Below, one piece after another: positions 1 through 6,900 of a stretch of DNA of 11,752 bases. Source of the DNA: JAJPXC01 sp964562375. GTDB taxonomy: Bacteria > Bacteroidota > Bacteroidia > Bacteroidales > Muribaculaceae. Below the pieces are notes generated by a model. That model saw only the letters and a list, made by a program, of their open reading frames with translations, was not told where the DNA came from and did not search any database. Every line of letters starts with the position of its first letter. The stretch's first letter is position 1. A program made the translations under genes and the position numbers. The DNA lies in the NCBI GenBank assembly GCA_964562375.1, contig CAZLSW010000088.1, positions 1 to 11,752 on the forward strand, written 5' to 3'.

Positions 1-5
1 TTAAT

Positions 6-44
6 CGCTGAATTAGTGAATATTAGTGTTAATTCGTGGTTTCT
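6..44 (+). repeat. Dispersed intergenic repeat, right-end copy
   Basis: This stretch matches bases 3840-3878 at 38 of 39 positions; the single difference is T at 21 against A at 3855. The shared core includes ATTAGTGTTAATTCGTGGTT. In the second copy this sequence forms the right terminal inverted repeat of a 223-bp element (3662-3884), so the rest of this copy presumably lies left of the window. Weaker similarity continues to about base 66, including GTGAAACCT against GCGAAACTT. There is no coding potential. It may be a MITE-like element end or a REP-type intergenic palindrome. Confidence 0.75.
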
Positions 45-96
45 TGGATAACTTGTGAAACCTGAGTAACACTACCTCTTAACGCCTCACTTTGGG

Positions 97-117
97 AAGC
101 CCCCGTTTCGGGGGTTT
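97..117 (-). terminator. Hairpin downstream of the LEA-like gene
   Basis: AAGCCCCC (97-104) pairs with GGGGGTTT (110-117) around the loop GTTTC, giving an eight-pair GC-rich stem with one G-T wobble. It lies 14 bases beyond the stop codon of the minus-strand gene ending at 132, where a terminator is expected. Neither strand has a proper T run after the stem, so it may be a weak intrinsic terminator or an mRNA-stabilising hairpin. Confidence 0.55.
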
Positions 118-131
118 GGGGGCCGATCCGG

Positions 132-560
132 TTATTTCCCAAGATGCTCGGCTCCTTGGCGAGCCTTGTCGGCCAGGAAATCAGCGGCTTTGGCGGCGGC
201 TGAAAGTCCCTCGGCCGAATACTCGCGGGCCTTCTCCTTCAGCTCGTTGAAAAGCGAGTGGCCTTTCTCCTTGGCATGGGCGTAAGCCTCCTTAGCCTGG
301 GCATACTTCTCCTGGGCCTGATCCTTGGCGTTGTTGTAAGCCTCCTGGGCTTGGTCCTTGGCGTCGACCAGGGCGTTGGCGGCTTGGTCGGCAGCCTCGT
401 TGTAGCCATCCTTGAATTGGTTGATCTTCTCGGTGGCTTGCTCTTTCAGGTTCTTGCCTTCATCCTTGACGGCGGTCTCTGCTGCCTGAGCGGCGACCTC
501 GGCGGCCGATTCCGACACCTGTGCGGCGTCCTTGGCCTGTATCTCTGCATTTGTTGCCAT
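132..560 (-). CDS. Small Ala/Lys/Glu-rich helical protein with LEA-like 11-residue repeats
   Basis: The 142-residue product has no signal peptide or membrane segment and is dominated by Ala, Lys, Glu, Gln and Asp, so it should be a soluble, highly helical cytoplasmic protein. Residues 66-98 fall into three consecutive 11-residue units: DAKDQAQEAYN, NAKDQAQEKYA and a looser QAKEAYAHAKE. That periodicity is the hallmark of group 3 late-embryogenesis-abundant (LEA) proteins and of apolipoprotein-like amphipathic helices, which in general protect proteins or membranes under stress. The Ala-rich flanks (residues 11-31 and 117-136) look similar. The start is taken at ATG 558-560. A GTG three codons upstream (569) would give 145 residues but is less likely. 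No close relative is recognised, so stress protection is inferred from composition and repeat only. The gene appears monocistronic, followed by a hairpin at 97-117, and is divergent from the SGNH gene. Confidence 0.8.
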   Translation of the reverse strand: MATNAEIQAKDAAQVSESAAEVAAQAAETAVKDEGKNLKEQATEKINQFKDGYNEAADQAANALVDAKDQAQEAYNNAKDQAQEKYAQAKEAYAHAKEKGHSLFNELKEKAREYSAEGLSAAAKAADFLADKARQGAEHLGK

Positions 561-644
561 AATCTTCACATTTTAGGATTAATACTTAAACAACAACCAA
601 CCCCCCGTTTTGGTTGCCCAATGGCGCGTCGGCCGGCTCTTAAA

Positions 645-676
645 TTTGCATAAATAAGGGATTGTGCCTATATTTG
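645..676 (+). promoter_or_regulatory. Bacteroidetes-type housekeeping promoter for the SGNH/beta-barrel operon
   Basis: TTTG at 645-648 is followed by 20 nt and then TATATTTG at 669-676, an exact match to the TAnnTTTG -7 element of Bacteroidetes sigma-ABfr promoters. Transcription would start near 680, leaving a leader of about 15 nt before the ATG at 695. Confidence 0.75.
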
Positions 677-694
677 CGGAAATTCCCATGAGAA

Positions 695-1273
695 ATGGAA
701 TGCAAATTAAGGAGAATAGCATTTTTAATTATGGCGTGCTTGATGATGTCGTGCGACAAGGACGTTGACGACGTGCAATTGGTGTTCGTGGGCGATTCCA
801 TCGCCGCGGGATGGGAAGTGAGCCAGTCGTTCCCGGTAAGACAGGTGGCTAACTGGGGCAATCCCGGCTCAGGGGTGGAGTATTTAGAGAGCCTGAGCGG
901 CAAATTGGTCGGGCGCGACGCTGTGGTAATCTCGGGTACCAACGACTCTTGGATGTTCGTGGCCGACCCCGAGGACTACTCGGGGCGGTATGTGGAAGCC
1001 ATTATCGGGCTGGAGGCGCGCCATGTGTATCTGTTTTGCGTTTTCCCTCGAGCCGAACCTTATAATTCCAATGGAATGAACCGCCATATCCGTATATTGA
1101 ACGCTGTGGTGAAAGAACGCGTAAAGGATTTGCCGAATTTCACTTATATTGATGTTTTTGACGACTTGGTTAAAGGCGACGACCTTAACCCCAATTACAC
1201 ATATGATGGCTTACACTTGACGTATCTAGGTTACCAGGTGTTGACTGCCGCGTTGTTGGAAGTAATAGATTGA
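695..1273 (+). CDS. SGNH/GDSL-family hydrolase, predicted lipoprotein
   Basis: This 192-residue protein carries the SGNH hydrolase blocks in order. Block I is VFVGDSIAAGW with nucleophile Ser35. A block II-like NWGNPGSG spans residues 53-60 (Gly55, possible oxyanion-hole residue). Block III is GTNDSW with Asn83, and block V is DGLHLTYLGY with Asp171 and His174. The family comprises esterases, acyl-hydrolases and carbohydrate deacetylases; the substrate cannot be read from the sequence. The N-terminus has a basic KLRR, a hydrophobic core and the lipobox-like LMMSC, so the mature protein should be lipid-anchored at Cys20 in the inner or outer membrane. The length is normal for a single SGNH domain. 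The ATG at 695 gives a complete lipoprotein signal; a later ATG at 731 would destroy it. The frame ends in tandem stops (TGA TAA), and the beta-barrel gene starts 4 nt after the first stop, so the two are surely co-transcribed. Confidence 0.88.
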   Translation: MECKLRRIAFLIMACLMMSCDKDVDDVQLVFVGDSIAAGWEVSQSFPVRQVANWGNPGSGVEYLESLSGKLVGRDAVVISGTNDSWMFVADPEDYSGRYVEAIIGLEARHVYLFCVFPRAEPYNSNGMNRHIRILNAVVKERVKDLPNFTYIDVFDDLVKGDDLNPNYTYDGLHLTYLGYQVLTAALLEVID

Positions 1274-1277
1274 TAAG

Positions 1278-1880
1278 ATGAGGCGAGTAATCTTGGCGTT
1301 GGTGATGTTGACGGTGACTGCCACAGCCGTGCGGGCACAGGTGGAGGTGGGGTTGCGTAACAACCGTTACGTTCATGCCAGCTATCTCTACAAGCACCAT
1401 TGGGGCGCTCAATTGGAGCATAGCCTGTTGTCGGAAACCATTGGATATCAATATGTAAGGCTTGCTGTCGGCTACACGACGAATGTCGCCGGGGTCACCA
1501 TCCAAGCCGCTCCCTTCTGGGGTACTACATGGAACGGCTTTTTCTGGAACTGTGGAGCATTCCTGGGCGGTGCTTATCGTCTGCCCGAGTGGTGGCGATG
1601 GCTTGGGGTTAACGCAATGGTCAACCCGCTGTACGACTCGGCAATCCATTACGACGCGTGCTTCCGGGTGGGGCTGGATTTTTTCATCAACTCCGAGATA
1701 TGCCTTGTTGCCGACTATAACACCGTGCCTGAGTACCGCGTAAGCGAAAAATTATGGCGCTTTGGCGTGAGGTTTACCTCAGGGAGGCTGAGCGTCACGC
1801 CGCGTGTGACCATGCCAGCCGATGGCCGCGACCGCAACACCCACCTCCAAGTAGTGATGGAATTTGCCTACCAATTTTGA
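1278..1880 (+). CDS. Predicted outer-membrane beta-barrel protein, function unknown
   Basis: This is a 200-residue exported protein. Residues 1-20 form a signal peptide (MRR, hydrophobic core, cleavage after VRA), and mature residues follow with QVEVGLRNN. The rest alternates polar and hydrophobic residues in strand-like stretches rich in Gly, Trp, Tyr and Phe, such as LRLAVGY-like and FRVGLDFF segments. It ends in FAYQF, whose terminal Phe is the classic signature recognised by the BAM outer-membrane insertion machinery. The length suits a small barrel of about eight strands. No lipid A enzyme signature (PagP, PagL) was recognised. It is translationally coupled to the SGNH lipoprotein gene upstream, suggesting that the two act on the same envelope substrate. 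That link is inference; no family name can be assigned. Confidence 0.75.
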   Translation: MRRVILALVMLTVTATAVRAQVEVGLRNNRYVHASYLYKHHWGAQLEHSLLSETIGYQYVRLAVGYTTNVAGVTIQAAPFWGTTWNGFFWNCGAFLGGAYRLPEWWRWLGVNAMVNPLYDSAIHYDACFRVGLDFFINSEICLVADYNTVPEYRVSEKLWRFGVRFTSGRLSVTPRVTMPADGRDRNTHLQVVMEFAYQF

Positions 1881-1907
1881 CACTTTTGGGGAATTTGTGT
1901 AACTTTA
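1876..1907 (+). promoter_or_regulatory. Promoter for the ECF sigma factor operon
   Basis: TTTG at 1876-1879 overlaps the stop codon of the preceding gene. After 20 nt comes TAACTTTA at 1900-1907, which matches TAnnTTTG except for the last base. This is the housekeeping sigma pattern, so basal transcription of the sigma operon would not depend on its own product. The leader would be about 38 nt. Confidence 0.6.
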
Positions 1908-1948
1908 CGCCCGAAATCACGTTTATTAGGTAGAAGTAACTCTTACGA

Positions 1949-2509
1949 ATGGCTAAAACAATCCCTGCTGAAGACCCCGAATTGGTGGAGCGCCTGCGCG
2001 ACCCATCACAGTGCCGCGCGGCCTTCGAGAAGGTGATACGCCTTTACCAGGAGCCGCTCTACTGGCAGATTCGTCGCATGGTGGAGAACCATGACGACGC
2101 GGCCGACCTGCTCCAAAACGTGTTCATGAAAGCCTGGCAGTCGATCGACAATTTCCGTGGCGACGCCAAACTCTCCACCTGGCTCTACAAAATCGCTGTC
2201 AACGAGGCCATGACCCACCTTGCCAAGGAACGCAAGCGCCTGAGCATGTCGATCGACGATGAGGACCAGCATCTGGCCAACCTTATCGAGGCCGACGAGC
2301 ATATCGACGGCGACGCCCTCGCCCTCAAGCTTCGCAAGGCTATCGCCTCGTTGCCTGAGAAACAACGGCTTGTGTTCAACATGCGCTACTACGACGAGAT
2401 GAAATACGAGGACATGTCGCAGATCCTGGGCACCTCGGTGGGCGCACTCAAGGCCTCCTATCACCTGGCCGCGAAAAAAATTGAGCAATATTTCGACGAA
2501 CACGATTAA
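1949..2509 (+). CDS. ECF-type RNA polymerase sigma factor (sigma-70 family)
   Basis: This 186-residue protein has the two-domain ECF layout. Sigma region 2 spans about residues 24-96, with DDAADLLQNVFMKAW (region 2.1/2.2, core binding) and STWLYKIAVNEAMTHLAKERKR (2.3/2.4, -10 recognition). A short acidic linker (101-124) follows. Region 4 spans about 130-183, with LPEKQRLVFNMRYYDEM followed by a helix-turn-helix that reads -35 DNA. Length and motifs match RpoE-like sigma factors. The downstream gene, 45 nt away, encodes a single-pass membrane protein in the position normally taken by an anti-sigma factor, and a Spy-like periplasmic protein follows. Together these suggest control of an envelope-stress response. 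No autoregulatory ECF-type promoter was recognised upstream, only a housekeeping one. Confidence 0.95.
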   Translation: MAKTIPAEDPELVERLRDPSQCRAAFEKVIRLYQEPLYWQIRRMVENHDDAADLLQNVFMKAWQSIDNFRGDAKLSTWLYKIAVNEAMTHLAKERKRLSMSIDDEDQHLANLIEADEHIDGDALALKLRKAIASLPEKQRLVFNMRYYDEMKYEDMSQILGTSVGALKASYHLAAKKIEQYFDEHD

Positions 2510-2554
2510 ACCTTTGAGGAATTTCATAGTCAATAGAGTAAAATATCACGACAA

Positions 2555-3025
2555 ATGGACAAAGAAAACGACATATTGACCCGAGCGGCGCGACGAGACG
2601 GCATGACCGTCCCCGACGGCTTTTTCGACAGCTTCCCCGAGCTGATGATGAGCAAGTTGGGCGAGCACCCGGCTTTCACGGCCGAGCGCGTGGCCCCCAA
2701 GCCAAGCACGTGGATGCGGATCAGGCCGTTTGTTTATCTTGCCGCCATGTTCGCAGGTATTTGGTTGATGCTTAACATGTTCTCGTTTATCGGCAACAAC
2801 CACGACGACCTTTCGGTTGACAACAACCCCATCATTGCCCGAGCCTTGAGCAGCGACAGCTTTGTCGACGACTATTACCTATACGACATCGACGAAAACG
2901 AGATGCTCGACGACATTTACGACATGGGCATTACCCCCGAGGAGCTCTCCGATTCGACCTTCGAGTTCAACGACCCCTCGGAATCAGCCGACGACACGTA
3001 CGAATACTCAGAAGGCCAAATCTAA
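2555..3025 (+). CDS. Single-pass membrane protein, probable anti-sigma factor or ECF-associated regulator
   Basis: The product has 156 residues. Its N-terminal cytoplasmic part (1-56) contains VPDGFFDSFPELMMSKL, a form of the 'VPxGYF' motif seen in many Bacteroidales proteins encoded just after ECF sigma genes. One transmembrane helix covers about residues 57-79, preceded by the basic MRIRP, which places the N-terminus inside. The periplasmic C-terminus is strikingly acidic (Asp, Glu, Ser, Tyr) and probably disordered. It has no zinc-binding HxxxCxxC signature of ZAS anti-sigma factors and no FecR domain. The anti-sigma role is therefore inferred from position and topology: the inner domain would hold the sigma factor and the outer tail would sense the periplasm. 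The ATG at 2555 is the only sensible start. Confidence 0.8.
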   Translation: MDKENDILTRAARRDGMTVPDGFFDSFPELMMSKLGEHPAFTAERVAPKPSTWMRIRPFVYLAAMFAGIWLMLNMFSFIGNNHDDLSVDNNPIIARALSSDSFVDDYYLYDIDENEMLDDIYDMGITPEELSDSTFEFNDPSESADDTYEYSEGQI

Positions 3026-3028
3026 CAA

Positions 3029-3070
3029 GAAACTAAAAACTAGAAACTAAAAACTAGAAACTAAAAACTA
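3029..3070. repeat. Perfect 3 x 14 bp tandem repeat between the membrane regulator and the Spy-like gene
   Basis: GAAACTAAAAACTA occurs three times without a mismatch, at 3029-3042, 3043-3056 and 3057-3070. Each unit splits into two 7-bp halves, GAAACTA and AAAACTA, so the tract can also be read as six 7-mers. It begins 4 nt after the stop codon of the upstream gene and ends 23 nt before the next ATG. Such a purely A-rich, unstructured tract could affect spacing or translation of the Spy-like gene, and its copy number may vary between strains. Confidence 0.9.
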
Positions 3071-3093
3071 CCAACTGAATACTCGTACCCGCC

Positions 3094-3564
3094 ATGCACC
3101 GCATAATTTCAATTCTTGCACTGATTGCCATCGCGCTTCCCGTGGTCGCCCAAAAACCGGCCGACGACGCCGAGCGCGAGCAATGGTTTAAAGAGGTGAG
3201 GGAATACAAGCACCAGTTCCTCGCCAAAGAGCTCCAGCTCTCCAAGGAGCAACAAAAAAAATTCTTCACCATCTACGACGAGATGGAGGACGAAAACACC
3301 CGCATAGCCAATGACGCCAAGCGCGAGGAGGAAGCTGTCGTAGCAAAGGGCGAGAAAGCCACCGATGCCGACTATGAGCGCGCCTCCGAGGTGCTTTACG
3401 ACCAAAAGGTAAAGGAGGGCGAAGTGGAGAAAACCTACATGAAGAAATTTCAGAACGTGCTGTCAAAAAAGCAATTGTTCCAATTGAAAGGCGCCGAGCG
3501 CAAGTTCACCCGCGACCTCATGAAACACCACCGCCGCCTCCGCCAAGAAAAAGCCAAAAAATAA
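3094..3564 (+). CDS. Periplasmic Spy/CpxP-like protein
   Basis: This is a 156-residue exported protein. Residues 1-19 are a signal peptide (MHRIISILALIAIALPVVA, cleaved before Gln20). The mature part is highly charged and helical. Residues 46-69 read ELQLSKEQQKKFFTIYDEME, resembling the LTxxQ-type segment of Spy/CpxP proteins, and a second similar segment occurs near residues 117-143 (KKFQNVLSKKQLFQLKGAERKF). The C-terminus is Lys/Arg-rich. In Enterobacteria such proteins are ATP-independent periplasmic chaperones or stress-signal modulators. Here, as third gene after an ECF sigma factor and its membrane partner, it could be a feedback component or output of that system. Family assignment rests on pattern and context, not on strong identity. 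No strong Shine-Dalgarno site is visible. Confidence 0.78.
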   Translation: MHRIISILALIAIALPVVAQKPADDAEREQWFKEVREYKHQFLAKELQLSKEQQKKFFTIYDEMEDENTRIANDAKREEEAVVAKGEKATDADYERASEVLYDQKVKEGEVEKTYMKKFQNVLSKKQLFQLKGAERKFTRDLMKHHRRLRQEKAKK

Positions 3565-3995
3565 CCGTCTCCTATTCCCCCTGCCTCCTGTACCGCCTCG
3601 CGAGTCTCTTTTGGCGCTAACTTTTTAAGTATCTTGAAAAGTTAAATATTCAACTTTCTAAGGCCAGAGAAACCACGAATTAACACTAATTGACACCAAT
3701 GAGTTAACTTGAAATCCAATAAATTTTAGAGAGCTTACGTTCTTTAATTTACACTAATCTCGGTAGGAGTTTAGTATCGAAATTCGTGTTAATTCTTTGC
3801 TCAGCAAAGCTTAATTTATGATTAAAATATAAGTTAAAGCGCTGAATTAGTGAAAATTAGTGTTAATTCGTGGTTTCTCTGACCACAAGCGAAACTTAAA
3901 TTAAATATAAGTATCCTCCGCACAACCCCCGTACTCCCGTTGGTCGTGGGTTATTGCCAACTCGCCGCGTTGCGGCTCATTTATTCCATTGCCTT
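3565..3995. other. Gene-free stretch between the Spy-like gene and the macroglobulin gene
   Basis: No credible coding sequence was seen on either strand. AACTTTT at 3619-3625 can pair with AAAAGTT at 3637-3643 around an 11-nt loop and may end the sigma operon, though it lacks a clear T run. Bases 3662-3884 form the inverted-repeat element described separately. A compact hairpin, CTTTGC-TCA-GCAAAG, lies inside that element near 3794-3808. No convincing TAnnTTTG promoter could be placed in front of the ATG at 3996. Confidence 0.6.
3662..3884. mobile_element. 223-bp MITE-like non-coding element with terminal inverted repeats
   Basis: The outer 29 bases (3662-3690, beginning GGCCAGAGAAACCACGAATT) are the reverse complement of 3856-3884 at 28 of 29 positions, and weaker pairing extends some ten bases further in. 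The A+T-rich interior has no ORF. It contains a partial internal copy of the motif (AATTCGTGTTAATTC, 3781-3795) and a small hairpin. The right end recurs at 6-44 of this window with one mismatch in 39. Small size, inverted ends, no transposase and a second genomic copy fit a miniature inverted-repeat element. No target-site duplication is obvious at the flanks, so a REP-like palindromic repeat family is the alternative. Confidence 0.6.
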
Positions 3996-6900
3996 ATGTC
4001 TCGTTTTTTGACCTTTATATTATTGTTTATCAGTGCTGTTACCATGCGATCCCAAATTGCTACCCCCGATTTCGCTTACCCTCAAAAGATTACCAAGCAG
4101 GCCGAGGCCAATCTCAAAACCGCCCTTAAGCGAGGAGACGGCCAAGCCACCGTCGAGGCCCTTGTCCAAATCGGCCTTGCCCAAAGCGCTATCGACTTCA
4201 ACGACCTCCCCGCGGTTATCAAGCGTGTGGAGGATATTCGTTCCCAAGAAAAAGATTCTGTAACATATGCTATCCTCTCCATCCTTGAGGCGAAAATGTA
4301 TCAAGCTGTGTACGAGGACGATAGCTGGACATTCGACGAGCGGCAGCTCCCCCTCGAGCCACTCCCCGCCGACATTATGGAGTGGAGCGGCGACCAGTTC
4401 AACGCTAAAATCACCACTCTTTGCCTCGATGCCGTTCGCCCTGTGCAGGCGCTGGTCGGCCAAAAAGTCACATCTTGGCCTAAAGCGGTAGTGGCTAACG
4501 ATATAACTGCACAATATTATCCCACGCTCTACGATTTCACCGCCAATGCCGCCATCGGCATTCTCAATAGCCAGCGCTGTTCCACGTCAATGCTGAAAGG
4601 AGCGTGGCTAGGCGACGCCACAGCTTTTGTCTCCCTCAATCCGGCTTATTTGCCTAAGCCACAACAATATATAGCATCGATATATCAAGAGCTTACCCGC
4701 TTGCACCTGAGCAACACGTTGGCTTTGGCTCAAGTAGATTGCAATCGTCTCTCTTGGCTCATGCAAAGCCTTGACGATGAGGAGGCTTGCGAGATTTACG
4801 AGCAATTTTATAAACGCTATTGGCCTGAGCAAGTTTCCGGCCTCTTTCTCGCCAAGATGGCAGGCTACTATCGCTACCAGTTGCCACCCGACTCGCTGTT
4901 GCCAACGCTCCGGGCTTTTGTGGAACACTATCCCGATGACGCAAACGCTGATGCCTTCCGTGCTTTGGCAAAACGCATTTGCGACCCGGAAATAAGGGTT
5001 GCTACCCCTGAGGTAGTGGCTCGTGGCCGCGATTTCAAGGTGACTATAACAGGCCGAAACGCCAACGAAGTTAAATTGTCGCTTTACAAGGTACAGCCTA
5101 ATCGCAATGGCCAATGGAAAGTGGCCAACGCTTCGCAGGCCCAACTTGTGGAAGTCAAAACCTTGAAACTCAGCGATAAACCAGCTCCTTTCCCCGTCGA
5201 TACTACTATCATGATGCGGGTTGAGGCATATGGCCATTACGCTCTTGTGCCAGAGGTCGCTGGTGCCGACAAGCTGACTTATGTCTACACCTTCCCGTGC
5301 TCCGACCTCTCCCTCAGTTGCTTAGGTACAGCCAGCGGTAGCTCGGCTCTTGTGGTGGATACCTATACCGGGCGGCCGGTCGACAAGGCTGAGATTTTCG
5401 GCTACGATACATATAAGGCGGTTGTGAAGGACCCATTTGGAGCGACCGATGCTCAAGGGTGGCTCCAACTCTCAGAAAAACAGGACGTTAGAAGTATTGT
5501 GGCCCAATTGGGAGATGACAATGCGTCACCGGCTGTGTACAAGTCCAATAGAAGTCTGCCTACCGATCAGGTGAGCGCCGAAGTAGTTACTGATCTTCCC
5601 CTTTACCGACTTGGCGACAAAATGCAGGCTACAGCCATCGCCTATCGTCGGGCCAAGGCTGGCAACTCCCCGTTGGTAGGAGCAGTCCTTAAATTCACTC
5701 TGCGGGATCCTAATTATCAAGAGGTTGACACTATTTTGGGCACGTCGGATGACTTCGGCCGCGCTACTGTCCAATTCCAATTGCCCGAGAGTGGTCTCAC
5801 CGGGAATTTCATAATCGAGATCCATCAGGGAGATAAACACTTGTGTAGCAACGGAGTAATGGTGAGCGACTATAAATTGCCAACATTTGAGGTTACGGCT
5901 GAAAAACCGGTGCTCACGGCCCAGGGTATCACCGTAAAAGCCCGCGCAATGACTTATGCTGGCATGCCTTTAGCCAATGCTGAGGTGAAATTGGCTCTTT
6001 ATAACGGTCGCCGCTGGTTCTGGTGGTTCTCCCGCAACACCGAATCCATCTATTCTACTTCATGCGTGACCGACGACGCTGGAAATCTGGAATTTAACTT
6101 CCCTCAACAGCTCTTGGATCAGGCTCCATATCCCGATGGCAACTTCGAGGCTACGATTATCGTCACCTCACCCTCGGGCGAGACGCGCCAAGTCACCACT
6201 CGCTTCTGTCGATTCCAAGGGTATCAGGTGGGCGGCTCGTTGCCCTACAATCTCGACGCGTCAACTTCGTGGAGTCCTAAGTTCACAGTGCAAGATGCTC
6301 TCGGGAATGTTGTGGATATGCCTCTAACAATCACATTTACAAAGAATAACGGTAACTTTGAGAGTCGCTTGACCTTGGAAGAGAGTTTGTCCTTGGAATC
6401 CCTCCCCTCGGGGGAATACAAGGTTGCTGTGGCCCTGAGTGACACCACTTTAGAGTGCATCCCTCTCGTTCAAGACGTGACACTCTATCGTCCCACTGAC
6501 AAAACCTCGCCATCGTCACGACTCTTGTGGGTCTCGGAGAATTCGCTGACAGCCGATGCCAATGGCAAGATTAGGCTATATTATGGCACGACGGCGCAAG
6601 CACCTGTGTGCTTGGTACTTATCTCCGACCGCCAAATCGTTGAACATAAATGGCTTAACGTGGCTCCTGGCTTTCATAAGCTTGAAGTGACATTGCCCGA
6701 AAACTCGAGCCGTTGGCAACTGCGGCTGCTTACCGTGAGCGAGAACGCCCATGCGGAATCCACAGTGGATATCGCTACCATCCAGAGTAACAACCAGTTG
6801 CATATGCGATTCGAAACCATCCGCGACCGTGTGCTCCCCGGCGACAACGAGACGTTGACCGTCAAAGTCACCGACACGTTGGGTACGCTGGCTCCCTCGG

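Noticed and set aside
258..653. 131-codon plus-strand frame with hydrophobic Leu/Gly/Val repeats
   Set aside because: It is the antisense image of the Ala/Lys/Glu-rich repeat gene at 132-560; its regularity comes from that gene's repeats, and it has no promoter or start signal.
2006..2533. 175-codon minus-strand frame opposite the ECF sigma gene
   Set aside because: It has low-complexity content and lies wholly within a clear sigma factor; it is a codon-bias shadow.
3940..3960. TTGG...CCAA palindrome before the macroglobulin gene as an operator
   Set aside because: Only four bases pair at each end with a long unpaired middle; this is expected by chance.
3954..3995. TTG start extending the macroglobulin by 14 residues
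   Set aside because: The ATG at 3996 begins a textbook signal peptide that the extension would push away from the N-terminus.
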